Of a stretch of 64,000 nt of DNA, positions 1 to 11,455 are shown one piece after another. Each line of letters opens with the position of its first letter. Position 1 is the stretch's first letter. The notes under the pieces are model-generated. The model worked only from the letters and a program-made list of their open reading frames with translations, ran no database searches and was not told the DNA's origin. The stretch comes from Kaistia terrae (lineage in GTDB: Bacteria > Pseudomonadota > Alphaproteobacteria > Rhizobiales > Kaistiaceae), in contig NZ_JAPKNH010000009.1 of NCBI RefSeq assembly GCF_026344005.1, forward strand, positions 1 to 64,000. The letters are read 5' to 3'. A program made the position numbers and the translations under genes.

Positions 1-51
1 AAAAGTCGGAATCGACCCAGATGGATCTTGCCCAAGAGGAGCCTCCTGAAC

Positions 52-95
52 CCTCCTTCGAGGCCCGGCTTCGCCGGGCACCTCAGGATGAGGAT
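52..95. repeat. Small palindromic intergenic repeat (REP-like)
   Basis: A hairpin with stem CCCGGC, loop TTC and stem GCCGGG is enclosed by GAGG/CCTC and TCCT/AGGA arms with short bulges. The outer sequences CCTTCGAGG and CCTCAGGATGAGG match a small intergenic palindrome that I know to be frequent in Rhizobiales genomes. That family assignment is from memory; only one copy is visible here. It lies well downstream of the minus-strand gpmA gene. Confidence 0.6.
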
Positions 96-174
96 CGAGT
101 TTGGAAGGTTCTTCTGAATGTGGGCGCTTCACGTGCGGATCGGCGCGGTCCAAACACTATGGACCCGACACTCG

Positions 175-209
175 GGATGTCGAATTCGCGGCAAAGCGCT
201 TCGACATCC
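175..209 (-). terminator. Hairpin downstream of gpmA, possible terminator
   Basis: Perfect 10-bp inverted repeat GGATGTCGAA/TTCGACATCC with a further inner GCG/CGC stem. It lies about 60 bp beyond the gpmA stop. No uridine tract follows on either strand, so it may be a factor-dependent 3' end or an RNA-stabilising hairpin rather than a classical terminator. Confidence 0.4.
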
Positions 210-269
210 GTCATGGTTCAGTTGGCGGCCGGATGCTACCGCATGCGTTCCAGCCGCCGGCTCATGGGA

Positions 270-890
270 TCAGCCCTTCAGGACTTTCTTCTCGGCAACC
301 GTCGAGTCGGCATTGAGGCGGTAGACGATCGGCACACCGGTCTCCAGCTCGCGCTCGAGGATCTCGGCCGGCGTCAAACCTTCCAGCGCCATGATCAGGG
401 CGCGCAGCGAATTGCCGTGCGCCGCGACGATCACCTTTTCGCCGCGCATGACGGGAGGCAGAATGTTGAAGATGTAGTAGGGCCAGACGCGGGCGCCGGT
501 ATCCTTGAGCGACTCGCCGCCGGGCGGCGGTACGTCATAGGAACGGCGCCAGATCTTCACCTGCTCCTCGCCCCATTTTGCGCGGGCGTCATCCTTGTTG
601 AGGCCCGAGAGATCGCCATAGTCGCGCTCGTTCAGCGCGACGTCGCGGATCGTCGGCAGCTCCGGCTGGCCAAGCTCGCCGAGCATGAGCTTCAGCGTGT
701 GCTGGGCGCGGCTCAGTTCCGAAGTGAACGCGAGGCCGAAGGAGAGGTCGAGCGCCTTTAGGCGCTTGCCGGCGGCGGTCGCCTCGGCGATGCCCTGCTC
801 GGTCAGTTCCGGGTCGCGCCAGCCGGTGAAGAGGTTCTTCAGGTTCCAGTCACTCTGGCCATGGCGCACAAGCACGAGAAGGCGATCCAT
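270..890 (-). CDS. gpmA: 2,3-bisphosphoglycerate-dependent phosphoglycerate mutase
   Basis: Interconverts 3-phosphoglycerate and 2-phosphoglycerate in cytosolic glycolysis and gluconeogenesis through a phosphohistidine intermediate. The histidine phosphatase signature R9-H10-G11 gives the phosphoacceptor His10. Glu88 in NERDYG is the likely proton donor, and His158 in AAHGNS is the second catalytic histidine. At 206 residues it is the short alphaproteobacterial form, compared with about 250 in E. coli. The ATG has AAGGAG about 8 nt upstream. It follows dapB by 20 bp on the same strand, so the two are probably co-transcribed. Confidence 0.95.
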   Translation of the reverse strand: MDRLLVLVRHGQSDWNLKNLFTGWRDPELTEQGIAEATAAGKRLKALDLSFGLAFTSELSRAQHTLKLMLGELGQPELPTIRDVALNERDYGDLSGLNKDDARAKWGEEQVKIWRRSYDVPPPGGESLKDTGARVWPYYIFNILPPVMRGEKVIVAAHGNSLRALIMALEGLTPAEILERELETGVPIVYRLNADSTVAEKKVLKG

Positions 891-910
891 ACGGAAGGCT
901 CCTTTTGGGG

Positions 911-1723
911 TCAGTCGGTGAAGCCGAGCACGTCGGCCATGGAATAGCGACCGGGTTTGCGGCCGTGGGCCCAGAGCGCCGCCTTGATGGCGCCGCGGGC
1001 GAAGAGGGCGCGGTCGGAGGCGTGATGCGACAGGGTGATCATCTCGCCCTCGCCGGCAAGCATGACGGAATGGTCGCCGATGACGCTGCCGCCACGCAGG
1101 CTCGCGAAACCGATGGTGCCGCGCTCGCGCGGACCGGTGATGCCGTCGCGCACGCGGACAGAGTTTTCGGCGAGGTTGATATCGCGACCCTCGGCGGCGG
1201 CCTGGCCGAGCATCAGCGCGGTGCCGGAAGGTGCGTCGACCTTGTGGCGATGGTGCATCTCGAGCACTTCGATATCGAAATCGGCGTCGAGCGCGCGCGC
1301 CGCCTGCCGCACGAGTTGCGCCAGCAGATTGACGCCAAGGCTCATATTGCCGGACTGCATGATGACGGCATGGCGCGCGGCGGCGTCGATCGCGGCGTGG
1401 TCCTCGACCGAAAGGCCGGTGGTGCCGATGACATGGACGATGCGTGCCTGCGCGGCGATTTCGGCAAAGGCGAGCGTCGCAGCCGGCGTGGTGAAATCGA
1501 GCACGCCCTGCGCCTTGGCGAAGACGGGCAGCGGATCGTCCGTGATGGTGATGCCAAGCGCCGGCAGGCCGGCGACCACGCCGGCGTCCTGGCCGACGAA
1601 GGGCGAGCCCTCGCGTTCGATCGCGCCGGCGACGGTGACGCCTTCGGTTTCTGTGACCATCCGGATCAGCGTCCGGCCCATGCGGCCGGCGGCGCCGACG
1701 ATGACGAGACCCATATCGGTCAT
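911..1723 (-). CDS. dapB: 4-hydroxy-tetrahydrodipicolinate reductase
   Basis: NAD(P)H-dependent reduction step of the diaminopimelate/lysine pathway, feeding both peptidoglycan and protein synthesis. The N-terminal Rossmann motif is G10-x-x-G13-R-M-G16. The DapB catalytic signature [13 protein letters not shown] occupies residues 157-169, with His157/His158 and Lys161 in the expected places. The length of 270 residues is normal for the family. The ATG is preceded by GGGGGAAA. Lies upstream of gpmA in a minus-strand run that also includes pyrF. Confidence 0.96.
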   Translation of the reverse strand: MTDMGLVIVGAAGRMGRTLIRMVTETEGVTVAGAIEREGSPFVGQDAGVVAGLPALGITITDDPLPVFAKAQGVLDFTTPAATLAFAEIAAQARIVHVIGTTGLSVEDHAAIDAAARHAVIMQSGNMSLGVNLLAQLVRQAARALDADFDIEVLEMHHRHKVDAPSGTALMLGQAAAEGRDINLAENSVRVRDGITGPRERGTIGFASLRGGSVIGDHSVMLAGEGEMITLSHHASDRALFARGAIKAALWAHGRKPGRYSMADVLGFTD

Positions 1724-1780
1724 GGCGAGTTTCCCCCGGTTTCAGAGCGCATATAGCAGGCGGATGACGGATGGGGGAGA

Positions 1781-2488
1781 CTAGATTGCCGAGGCGGTCT
1801 CGATTTCCGAGAGAATGGCCTTGGCGGCCGCCTTCGGATCGGCCGCTTCGATGATCGGCCGGGCGACGACCAGATGGTCGGCACCGGCGCGAATAGCGGC
1901 CGCCGGCGTGGCGATCCGCTTCTGGTCGCCGACCATGGAGCCAGCCGGCCGGATGCCCGGCGTGACGATGGCCATCCCGGCGCCCACCACGGCGCGCATG
2001 GCACCAGCTTCTTCCGGCGAGCAGACGATGCCGTCCATGCCGGCGGCGCGCGCATCGGCGGCGCGGCGGGCGACCAGCTCGGCCGGTCCGACGGCATAGC
2101 CGGCCGCGGCGAGGTCGCTGTCGTCCATCGACGTCAGGACCGTCACGGCGAGCAGGCGCAGGTCGCTGCTGCCCTTGCCCTGCACAGCGGCGCGCATCGC
2201 CTTCGGGTAGGCGTGGATGGTGCAGAAATGCATGCCGAGCTTGGCGATGTTCTGGACGGCGTGCTCGACCGTATTGTCGATGTCGAGCAGCTTTACGTCG
2301 AGGAACACCTTCTTGCCGCGTTCGACCAGCCGCTCGGCAAAGGTCAGCCCGCCGGCAAAGGAAAGCTGCAGCCCGACTTTGTAGAAGGTCACCGTATCGC
2401 CCAGCGTCGCGACCATCTCTTCTGCCGCGTCCACGGTGGGAACGTCGAGGCCGACGATCAGGCGGTCGCGAATATCGAGCAGGGGCAT
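1781..2488 (-). CDS. pyrF: Orotidine 5'-phosphate decarboxylase
   Basis: Last step of de novo UMP synthesis: decarboxylation of OMP. The class I signature [13 protein letters not shown] contains the catalytic Asp64-x-Lys66-x-x-Asp69 set. The phosphate-binding end of the TIM barrel is visible as VTPGIRP and the later [11 protein letters not shown]. Its 235 residues are typical. It lies 57 bp upstream of dapB in the same direction and may share its transcript. About 175 bp separate it from pmtA; I see no gene in that gap. Confidence 0.95.
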   Translation of the reverse strand: MPLLDIRDRLIVGLDVPTVDAAEEMVATLGDTVTFYKVGLQLSFAGGLTFAERLVERGKKVFLDVKLLDIDNTVEHAVQNIAKLGMHFCTIHAYPKAMRAAVQGKGSSDLRLLAVTVLTSMDDSDLAAAGYAVGPAELVARRAADARAAGMDGIVCSPEEAGAMRAVVGAGMAIVTPGIRPAGSMVGDQKRIATPAAAIRAGADHLVVARPIIEAADPKAAAKAILSEIETASAI

Positions 2489-2664
2489 GGGTCGGGCCTT
2501 ATGGTTCCGCCGCTATGCGCGGCTTGTCGGATCAATTCGTGCGGCAGCGCCAGCTTGGCAAGGATCGGCACACGTCGCGTTGCGCACGTTCGCGCGACGA
2601 GGCGATGCTGGCCGGTTTTAGGCAGGTCGGCGAAAAGGGCAAGAGGCTGCTGCGAGGAAGCCGG

Positions 2665-3261
2665 TCAATGGGTCCGGCGATAGACCCAGACGCGGGCCGG
2701 CGGCACGTTTTTCATGACCCAGCCGGTATGAGAGGTCGAAAACAGCGCGGGATCGGGCGGAACAGGGGAATTGAGCCCGTAGGAAAACTGGATGAACGGA
2801 CGGCCCGGAGACAGGCGGGCAAATGCGTCGCTGATCAGCGTGCTGCGGCGCTGGGGCGGCTGAGTCAGGAGCGGCAGGCTGGAAATGACGGCTGCAACCG
2901 GCCCTTCGACGCATCCTGCCAAGGCCTGGTCGAGGGCATAGGCGTCGCCCTGAATGATCCGAATGCCGGTGAATCGCTTTTCCAGAAGCCGGCAGAAATC
3001 GGGGCTGTATTCGATCGAAACGATCCGCTCGGGCGCCACGCCGCGCTCCAGCAACGCCTGGGTCACCACGCCGGTGCCGGGGCCCAGCTCGATGATCGGC
3101 AGCGTGTCGTCCGGGTCGACGAAGCTGGCCATCAGCTTGGTCAGCGCCTTGCCGGAAGGGGTGACGGAACCCATCGACAGGGGCTTGCCCATCCAGCTTC
3201 GAAAGAAGCGGACTTCGTCCGCCACAAGCGCTTTGAACTTTCGCTTCTGGATTGAGGACAT
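2665..3261 (-). CDS. pmtA: Phospholipid N-methyltransferase (PmtA-type, SAM-dependent)
   Basis: Class I SAM methyltransferase with the AdoMet-binding motif ELGPGTG at residues 58-64, followed by an acidic segment SIEYSPDFC and the post-methyltransferase block ISSLPLLTQPP. This layout and the 198-residue length fit the Sinorhizobium/Rhodobacter PmtA family, which converts phosphatidylethanolamine stepwise to phosphatidylcholine at the inner membrane. That substrate is inferred from the family; related short methyltransferases with other lipid targets exist. The ribosome-binding site is weak. It lies between dnaJ and pyrF. Confidence 0.75.
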   Translation of the reverse strand: MSSIQKRKFKALVADEVRFFRSWMGKPLSMGSVTPSGKALTKLMASFVDPDDTLPIIELGPGTGVVTQALLERGVAPERIVSIEYSPDFCRLLEKRFTGIRIIQGDAYALDQALAGCVEGPVAAVISSLPLLTQPPQRRSTLISDAFARLSPGRPFIQFSYGLNSPVPPDPALFSTSHTGWVMKNVPPARVWVYRRTH

Positions 3262-3331
3262 TCAGCACCCGATCGTTGAGACAGCGGATTATGCACGCGC
3301 CTTCGCGGCAATCCTGTGACTTCCTATCGTG

Positions 3332-4480
3332 TCAGGTGCCACCGAAAAAGTCTCGGATCCGGGCGAAGAAACCTGCCGATTCCGGGTTGGTGTCTTCCGA
3401 AGACGCCTTCTCGAATTCTTCCAGCAGCTCGCGCTGGCGGCGAGACAGGTTGCGCGGCGTTTCCACCACAACCTGGATGTACATGTCGCCCATCTGGCTG
3501 GAGCGCAGAACCGGCATGCCCTTGCTCTTCAGGCGGAACTGCTTGCCGGTCTGGGTGCCTTCGGGAACCTTGACGCGCGTCTTGCCGCCATCGACCGTCG
3601 GCACGTCGAATTGGCCGCCAAGCGCCGCTGTTGTCAGCGAAATCGGCACGCGACAGAAGATATCGGCGCCTTCGCGCTGGAACAGGCTGTGCGGCTTGAC
3701 CGACAGAAACAGGTAGAGGTCGCCGGTCGGGCCACCGCGAAGTCCGGCCTCGCCCTCGCCGGAAAGGCGGATGCGGGTGCCATCCTCGATGCCGGCCGGG
3801 ATGTTGACCGAAAGGGTGCGCTCCTGCGTCTTGCGGCCGGAGCCAGCGCATTTGTCGCAGGGGTCGGAGATGATCTCGCCGCGACCCTGGCAGGTCGGGC
3901 AGGTGCGTTCGATCGAGAAGAAGCCCTGCGCCGCGCGCACGCGGCCATGGCCTTCGCACGTCGTGCAGACCTTGGGGTGCGATCCGGGCTTGGCGCCGGA
4001 GCCATTGCAGGCGTCGCAGGCGACCTTGGTGGGAACGTGCACTTCCGCCGTTTTGCCGGCGAAGGCTTCTTCCAGCGTGATTTCCATGTTGTAGCGCAGA
4101 TCGGCGCCGCGCTCGCGCCCACCACCGCCGCCGGAACGCTGGCCGCCGCCACCGCCGCGACGACCGCCGCCCATGAACTCGCCGAAGATGTCGTCGAAAA
4201 TATCGGACATCGAGGAAGAGAAATCGCCGGAGAAGCCGGGGCCGCCGCCGCCATTCTCGAAGGCAGCATGGCCGAAACGATCATAGGCCGCGCGCTTCTG
4301 CGGGTCCTTGAGCATCTCGTAGGCTTCGTTGATTTCCTTGAACTTGCCTTCGGCAGTGTGATCGCCCGGATTCTTGTCCGGATGAAACTGCATCGCGAGC
4401 TTGCGAAAGGCGACCTTCAGGCCCTTGTCGTCGCAATCGCGCGCGACGCCCAGCAACTCATAATAATCGACTTTTGCCAT
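3332..4480 (-). CDS. dnaJ: Chaperone protein DnaJ
   Basis: Hsp40 co-chaperone that stimulates DnaK ATPase and delivers unfolded clients. The J domain starts [10 protein letters not shown], with the HPD motif at 33-35. A Gly/Phe-rich segment follows, then four CxxCxGxG zinc-binding repeats ([32 protein letters not shown]) and the C-terminal substrate-binding region. I chose the ATG giving MAKVDYYE because this is the family N-terminus; an in-frame TTG 33 bp upstream would add an atypical extension. It lies downstream of dnaK, separated by a 134-bp gap holding a strong hairpin. Confidence 0.96.
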   Translation of the reverse strand: MAKVDYYELLGVARDCDDKGLKVAFRKLAMQFHPDKNPGDHTAEGKFKEINEAYEMLKDPQKRAAYDRFGHAAFENGGGGPGFSGDFSSSMSDIFDDIFGEFMGGGRRGGGGGQRSGGGGGRERGADLRYNMEITLEEAFAGKTAEVHVPTKVACDACNGSGAKPGSHPKVCTTCEGHGRVRAAQGFFSIERTCPTCQGRGEIISDPCDKCAGSGRKTQERTLSVNIPAGIEDGTRIRLSGEGEAGLRGGPTGDLYLFLSVKPHSLFQREGADIFCRVPISLTTAALGGQFDVPTVDGGKTRVKVPEGTQTGKQFRLKSKGMPVLRSSQMGDMYIQVVVETPRNLSRRQRELLEEFEKASSEDTNPESAGFFARIRDFFGGT

Positions 4481-4566
4481 GCGGTGCCCGTGGTGCAGCG
4501 AGCCGGAACTCAAGGATCTGAGTCGGGCCTTCAGGTGAAGGGCACAAGCCTGTGCCCTATAGTTTA

Positions 4567-4593
4567 GAGGCCCGGCGCGCCGCGCCGGGCCTC
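4567..4593 (-). terminator. Perfect 13-bp inverted repeat between dnaK and dnaJ
   Basis: The arms GAGGCCCGGCGCG and CGCGCCGGGCCTC flank a single central base and lie 22 bp after the dnaK stop. No uridine tract follows on the minus strand (it continues TAAACTATAG). It is therefore better read as a leaky terminator or RNA-protecting hairpin that could make dnaK mRNA exceed dnaJ mRNA. That role is inference. Confidence 0.6.
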
Positions 4594-4614
4594 TTGGTTC
4601 AGTCCAAACGTGCC

Positions 4615-6516
<1,902 letters not shown>

Positions 6517-6652
6517 ATTCTCTCTCCTTTTGGCGGGCCGTGCGGACCCTCATCGAGGCTTCCGCCGTGCCGGGCAGGTGCCCGTACGGCCCCCATGAAC
6601 ACTGTGATTTGCGCGGTATCGGCAAAACGTGCCGGCCTACGCAGGTTCTGCG

Positions 6653-6684
6653 CGTATATAAGAAGATGCCTAAACGGTCGCAAG
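6653..6684 (-). promoter_or_regulatory. RpoH (sigma-32) type heat-shock promoter of dnaK
   Basis: On the minus strand CTTG is followed after 18 bp by CTTATATACG. This matches the alphaproteobacterial sigma-32 consensus CTTG-N17/18-CYTATNTNNG at every defined position. It lies upstream of dnaK in the right orientation, leaving a leader of about 130 nt. The divergent alkB gene begins about 50 bp away on the other side. Confidence 0.8.
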
Positions 6685-6731
6685 GCGGCTCTTTGCTGGA
6701 TTGCGGTCGATCTACGTTTCCAGGGGAGACA

Positions 6732-7403
6732 ATGCAAGGAATGCCGGTAATCGAACCGCGCTCGGCGCCCTTGGAAGGTTTTCGTCTGCTGCCCGGCCGC
6801 TTCGATCGCGCGGCGCAGGAAACGTTGCGCGATGCGATCCGGTCGGTTGTCGCGGTGGCCCCTCTCTATCGTCCCAGCATGCCGCGAACCGGCAAGCCGT
6901 TTTCGGTCCGGATGACCAATTGCGGAATCCTCGGCTGGGTCTCGGACCAGACCGGCTATCGCTACCAGCCGACCCATCCGCTGACCGGCGCACCGTGGCC
7001 GGACATTCCTCCGATGTTAGTCGATCTCTGGCAAGAGGTGGCTGGATATCAAGATCCGCCCGAAGCGTGCCTGGTCAATTTCTACGAGCCGGATGCTCGC
7101 ATGGGGTTGCATCAGGATCTTGACGAAAAAGAGTTCTTGGCGCCCGTGCTTTCCGTGTCCCTCGGTGACACCTGCCTGTTCCGCATCGGCGGTACGAAGC
7201 GAGGCGATCCGACCCGGTCGCTCCGGCTTGCTTCGGGGGATGTGGTGCTGCTCGGCGGCGAGGCAAGGCTCGCCTTCCACGGAGTCGACCGAATCTACCC
7301 CGGTACTTCGACGTTGCTGTCGCAGGGCGGTCGGATCAATCTCACCCTGCGCCGGGTCACGAAACCGACGGATGCTATTCCCCGCTCCGCTTTTCTTGGT
7401 TAA
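6732..7403 (+). CDS. alkB: Alpha-ketoglutarate-dependent DNA dealkylase AlkB
   Basis: Fe(II)/2-oxoglutarate dioxygenase that removes alkyl lesions such as 1-methyladenine and 3-methylcytosine from DNA by oxidation. The iron ligands are His127-x-Asp129 and His183. The 2-oxoglutarate-binding motif RxNxTxR is Arg201-Asn203-Thr205-Arg207. These almost superimpose on E. coli AlkB numbering, and the length (223 versus 216) agrees. The ATG at the chosen start follows GGGGAG closely; a second ATG 9 bp on is an alternative. It is divergent from dnaK and sits alone rather than beside ada. Confidence 0.93.
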   Translation: MQGMPVIEPRSAPLEGFRLLPGRFDRAAQETLRDAIRSVVAVAPLYRPSMPRTGKPFSVRMTNCGILGWVSDQTGYRYQPTHPLTGAPWPDIPPMLVDLWQEVAGYQDPPEACLVNFYEPDARMGLHQDLDEKEFLAPVLSVSLGDTCLFRIGGTKRGDPTRSLRLASGDVVLLGGEARLAFHGVDRIYPGTSTLLSQGGRINLTLRRVTKPTDAIPRSAFLG

Positions 7404-7432
7404 CTAAGGCCGTCAAACGTTCTTAGGCGCCC

Positions 7433-7468
7433 AAAGGCGTTGTTGTGCCAAAAGGACGTTGTTGTGCC
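7433..7468. repeat. Short tandem near-repeat upstream of pncA
   Basis: CGTTGTTGTGCC occurs twice with a 19-bp period, each copy preceded by AAAGG or AAAGGA. It occupies most of the 80-bp gap between alkB and pncA, ending just upstream of the pncA ribosome-binding site. It may be a small duplication or a pair of protein-binding sites. I cannot assign a regulator. Confidence 0.5.
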
Positions 7469-7483
7469 TGAGAAGGAAATGTC

Positions 7484-8110
7484 GTGGCTGAATCGAACAG
7501 TGTTCTGATCGTTACCGATATTCAGAACGATTTTCTGCCGGGCGGCGCGTTGGCCGTGTCGGACGGCGATGCGATCATCCCTCTGGTCAATGAACTGGCA
7601 CGGAGCTTCCAGAACGTCGTAATAACGCAGGATTGGCATCCGGCGGGTCACATCTCGTTCGCGTCCAGTCATGCCGGGCGCAACCCGTTCGAGACCATCG
7701 GCCTGCGCTACGGGCCGCAAGTGCTCTGGCCAGACCACTGTATCCAGGGCTCGGCAGGGGCCGCGCTTGCTTCAGGCCTCGACATTCCCCACGCGCAGAT
7801 GATCCTCCGCAAAGGCTACCACGCCCACACCGACAGCTATTCCGCCTTCTTCGAAGCGGATCGCAAGACGCCGACAGGTCTCACCGGCTATCTGTTCGAG
7901 CGCAGCATCGATCGGGTCTTCGTCGTCGGCCTCGCCACGGATTTCTGCGTCTCCTGGACGGCGCAGGATGCTCGCGCCCATGGCTTCGAGACGACGATGA
8001 TCGAGGACGCCTGCCGGGCCATCGATACCGAGGGTTCGCTGGCCGCCGCCAATGCGATCATGGACCGAATTGGCGTACGCCGCGTTCATTCGACGACACT
8101 CTCGCTCTGA
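7484..8110 (+). CDS. pncA: Nicotinamidase
   Basis: Hydrolyses nicotinamide to nicotinate for NAD salvage. The catalytic triad is Asp12 (TDIQNDF), Lys110 (RKGYHAHTDSY) and Cys155 (ATDFCVSWTA). Metal ligands are Asp50, His52 and His56 in DWHPAGH, plus His85 in WPDHC. The length of 208 is close to E. coli PncA. The start is a GTG with AAGGA six bases upstream; the nearby ATG at 7479 is out of frame. Some isochorismatase-family relatives look similar, but the full set of metal and catalytic residues favours nicotinamidase. Confidence 0.92.
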   Translation: MAESNSVLIVTDIQNDFLPGGALAVSDGDAIIPLVNELARSFQNVVITQDWHPAGHISFASSHAGRNPFETIGLRYGPQVLWPDHCIQGSAGAALASGLDIPHAQMILRKGYHAHTDSYSAFFEADRKTPTGLTGYLFERSIDRVFVVGLATDFCVSWTAQDARAHGFETTMIEDACRAIDTEGSLAAANAIMDRIGVRRVHSTTLSL

Positions 8111-8189
8111 AACGACGAGCGCGGAGCCGCCTGGCTTCCGCGCCGCGTCTGAGCAAGTGGAAGCCGGTTCGGCACCGGCTACACCGCGA

Positions 8190-9089
8190 TCAGCGTGACG
8201 AAGTCTGGGGAAGGTCGCCTGCTGCGTCTGGCGTGGCGATCAAGCCGGCGAAACGGTCCGGGTTGTCTCTCACGAAATCCGGCAGGTTCTGCAGCGTCTC
8301 CAGGCGCGGAAATTGCGGAGCCTTGTTGAGGCTGGCCTTTTGCAACAAATCGTCGATCTGCTTGGCGATCGCAGGCACGGACTCCATGTCCGGGTTTATG
8401 TGCGAATAGGCCATCATCTTCTCGCGGACGGCCGCGGGGCCGTTCATCGACGTGAAGTGCCAACCCGCATTGGGAACGCGTACCCAGGGACGTGGACGTA
8501 CGCCAAGCGTCATCCGCTTCCACTGCCGCAGCACGGAAAGGATGCGCCGCTCCTTCGGCGCCCATCCCGGTCCGCCGGCGCGGAGCGCCTGGAGCTTGCG
8601 CACGTCGCCGTAGCGCGCCATCCGCGGCTTGTCCCAACCAGACGCGACGGCAAGGTTTAGAAGGAAGATGTAGTAGTCCATCTCCAGCAGATGAACGCAT
8701 TTCGGTCCATCGGCCCGAACGATGGCCTCGATCGTACTGGCACGCGGGATCTCGTCGATATCGCAGAGGATGACGAAATCGTCGGGTGCGGCATCGCGCA
8801 GGCCGCGTTTCAGCGCGTTACGCTGAAAGCGCTCCTTCTTGAAGTAGTCCCGCTCCTTGTTGCCACCGCCGAGCGGCAGATCGTCGACGACGACATGCTC
8901 GATCTTGGGTAGGAACCGCGCGAAGCGCGCGCGGTTCTCTTGAAAGACCAGAGGCTTTGGCTGTCCCCTGAATGTGTAGGGGGATTCGCACAGCACAAAG
9001 CGGTCGACGACGGCGTCGAGTTCGTTCAGACGCACCTCCAGCAGGTCGAGTTCGTTGAAGAAGGTGAAGCAGTCAAAAACTCGCGGCAT
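8190..9089 (-). CDS. Glycosyltransferase family 17 protein
   Basis: The N-terminus VFDCFTFFNELDLLEVRLNEL, with FVLCESPYTFRGQPKPL after it, is characteristic of GT17, the family of eukaryotic beta-1,4-mannosyl-glycoprotein GlcNAc-transferase III. An acidic DIDEIPR near residue 115 resembles a nucleotide-sugar/metal-binding DxD region. No signal peptide or membrane segment is evident, so the protein is probably cytosolic, acting on a surface polysaccharide or lipid-linked acceptor. Donor and acceptor are unknown. It follows maeB by 41 bp on the same strand but has no evident functional link to it. No other surface-glycan genes lie nearby. Confidence 0.8.
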   Translation of the reverse strand: MPRVFDCFTFFNELDLLEVRLNELDAVVDRFVLCESPYTFRGQPKPLVFQENRARFARFLPKIEHVVVDDLPLGGGNKERDYFKKERFQRNALKRGLRDAAPDDFVILCDIDEIPRASTIEAIVRADGPKCVHLLEMDYYIFLLNLAVASGWDKPRMARYGDVRKLQALRAGGPGWAPKERRILSVLRQWKRMTLGVRPRPWVRVPNAGWHFTSMNGPAAVREKMMAYSHINPDMESVPAIAKQIDDLLQKASLNKAPQFPRLETLQNLPDFVRDNPDRFAGLIATPDAAGDLPQTSSR

Positions 9090-9130
9090 TCATCACTCTG
9101 TGGTCTTGGGGCAGGTGTCGCAGATCGTAC

Positions 9131-11455
9131 TCAGCCGCCGACATTAAAGGCGGCCAGCGCCGCCATGTTGACGATATCGCTGTCGCGAGCGCCGAGTGAC
9201 AGGATCTGCACCGGCTTGTCGAGACCGACAAGCATCGGGCCAATGACCGTTGCACCACCGAGTTCCTGCAGCATCTTGGTCGAGATCGAGGCTGAGTGGA
9301 ACGCCGGCATCACCAGCACATTGGCCGGGCCCGACAGGCGGCAGAACGGATAGGCTGCCATCGCCTTCGAATTCAGCGCGACGTCCGCCGCCATTTCGCC
9401 GTCAAACTCAAAGCTGACGCGGCGCTGCTCCAGGATCTGCACCGCTTCGCGCACATGGCGCGAACGCTCGCCTTCGGGCTGGCCAAAGGTGGAATAGGCC
9501 AGCATGGCGACGCGCGGCTCGTAGCCGAGACGCTTGGCGACGCCGGCCGCCTCGATCGCGATCTCGGCCAGTTCCTCGCCCGACGGCATGTCGTGCACGG
9601 CCGTGTCGGCCACGACGACGGTGCGGCCGCGCACCAACGCGATCGAGACGCCGATGACGCGGTGACCGGGGCGCGTGTCGATCACCTTGCGGACATCGTT
9701 GAGCACGGTCGAATAGTTGCGCGTCACGCCCGAGACCATCGCGTCGGCATCGCCCAGCGCCACCATGGTGGCGCCGAAATAATTGCGGTCCGTGTTGATC
9801 AGGCGCTGGCTGTCACGATGCAGGTAGCCCTGCCGCTGCATCCGGGCATAGAGGAAGTCGATATAGGCCGGATTGCGCCTCGACAGACGGGCGTTGTGGA
9901 TTTCCATGCCTTCCGCGAGCTCGATGCCGGCATTGGCGGCCGTCTCGCGGATGATGTCCTCGCGGCCGATCAGGATGGCGGTGCCCAATTCCTGGGCGAC
10001 AAAGCTCGCGGCGGCGCGGATCACCTGTTCTTCTTCGCCCTCGGCGAAGACGACCCGCTTCGGATTGCGGCGAACCCGCTCATAGATCCGGGCCAGCGTG
10101 CCGACGATCGGGTCGCGGCGTGCCGAAAGCTCGATCTTGTAGGCGGCCATGTCCTCGATCGGCTTGCCTGCGACGCCGCTGTCCATCGCCGCCTGGGCGA
10201 CGGCGGCCGGGATTTCCGACAGAAGCCGCGGGTCGAACGGCACCGGGATGATGTAGTTCGGACCAAAGCGCGGACGGACGCCCTGATAGGCGGCGGCAAC
10301 CTCGTCGGGCACGTCCTTGCGGGCAAGGGCGGCCAGCGCCTGCGCGGCGGCGATCTTCATGTCCTCGTTGATCGTCGTGGCGCGCACATCGAGGGCGCCG
10401 CGGAAGATGTAGGGGAAGCCGAGAACGTTATTGACCTGGTTGGGATAATCCGACCGGCCGGTTGCCATGATCGCGTCGTCGCGGATTTCGGCGACTTCTT
10501 CCGGCGTGATTTCCGGATCGGGATTGGCCATGGCGAAGATGATCGGATGCGGCGCCATCGAGCGGACCATGTCCGGCGTCAGCGCCCCCTTGGCCGAAAC
10601 GCCGAAGAAGATGTCGGCGCCCTTCATGGCGTCTTCGAGCGTGCGGGCATCGGTGGGTGAGGCATGCGCCGTCTTCCACTGGTTCATGCCCTCGGTGCGG
10701 CCCTGATAGACCACGCCCTTGGTGTCGCAGAGCAGCACGTTTTCAGCCGGGACGCCCATCGCCTTGACCAGCTCGATGCAGGCGATGCCGGCGGCACCGG
10801 CGCCGTTGCAGACCAGGCGGGTGGTCTTGATGTCTCGCCCGGTCAGATGCAGCGCGTTGATCATGCCGGCGACGGCGATGATCGCGGTGCCGTGCTGGTC
10901 ATCATGGAAGACGGGAATGTCCATCAGTTCGCGCAGGCGGCTTTCGATGATGAAGCAGTCCGGCGCCTTGATGTCCTCGAGATTGATGCCGCCGAAGGAG
11001 GGGCCGAGATAGCGGACGGAATTGACGAAGGCGTCGACGTCCTCGGTATCGATCTCCAGATCGATCGAATCGATATCGGCGAAGCGCTTGAACAGCACCG
11101 CCTTGCCTTCCATCACCGGCTTCGAGGCGAGGGGGCCGAGATTGCCGAGGCCGAGGATGGCCGTGCCGTTCGAGATCACGGCGACCATGTTGCCGCGGGT
11201 CGTATAGTCATAAGCCTTGGACGGGTCGGCGGCGATCGCGTGTACCGGCACGGCGACGCCGGGCGAATAGGCGAGCGACAGGTCGCGTTGGGTCGCCATC
11301 GGCTTCGTCGGCGTGATTTCGAGCTTGCCCGGCCGTCCCATGGCGTGGAAGTCCAGCGCCTCCTTGTCGGTCAGCGCGGGGCCGCTTTTGGCGGGAGGTT
11401 TGGTGTCTGTCATGGATGAGGGCTCGGTCAGGGGCGTTTCCAAGGCGGATGGCAT
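9131..11455 (-). CDS. maeB: NADP-dependent malic enzyme with C-terminal phosphotransacetylase-like domain
   Basis: Oxidatively decarboxylates malate to pyruvate and CO2, supplying pyruvate and NADPH during growth on C4 acids. Residues about 25-440 form the malic enzyme ([40 protein letters not shown]). Residues about 445-770 resemble phosphate acetyltransferase ([27 protein letters not shown]), which in this family is regulatory rather than an active Pta. The total of 774 residues is normal for the large bacterial class. The start is uncertain: the ATG used has a weak GAGATGG upstream, and a second ATG 42 bp inside (MTDTKPP) is possible. Confidence 0.93.
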   Translation of the reverse strand: MPSALETPLTEPSSMTDTKPPAKSGPALTDKEALDFHAMGRPGKLEITPTKPMATQRDLSLAYSPGVAVPVHAIAADPSKAYDYTTRGNMVAVISNGTAILGLGNLGPLASKPVMEGKAVLFKRFADIDSIDLEIDTEDVDAFVNSVRYLGPSFGGINLEDIKAPDCFIIESRLRELMDIPVFHDDQHGTAIIAVAGMINALHLTGRDIKTTRLVCNGAGAAGIACIELVKAMGVPAENVLLCDTKGVVYQGRTEGMNQWKTAHASPTDARTLEDAMKGADIFFGVSAKGALTPDMVRSMAPHPIIFAMANPDPEITPEEVAEIRDDAIMATGRSDYPNQVNNVLGFPYIFRGALDVRATTINEDMKIAAAQALAALARKDVPDEVAAAYQGVRPRFGPNYIIPVPFDPRLLSEIPAAVAQAAMDSGVAGKPIEDMAAYKIELSARRDPIVGTLARIYERVRRNPKRVVFAEGEEEQVIRAAASFVAQELGTAILIGREDIIRETAANAGIELAEGMEIHNARLSRRNPAYIDFLYARMQRQGYLHRDSQRLINTDRNYFGATMVALGDADAMVSGVTRNYSTVLNDVRKVIDTRPGHRVIGVSIALVRGRTVVVADTAVHDMPSGEELAEIAIEAAGVAKRLGYEPRVAMLAYSTFGQPEGERSRHVREAVQILEQRRVSFEFDGEMAADVALNSKAMAAYPFCRLSGPANVLVMPAFHSASISTKMLQELGGATVIGPMLVGLDKPVQILSLGARDSDIVNMAALAAFNVGG

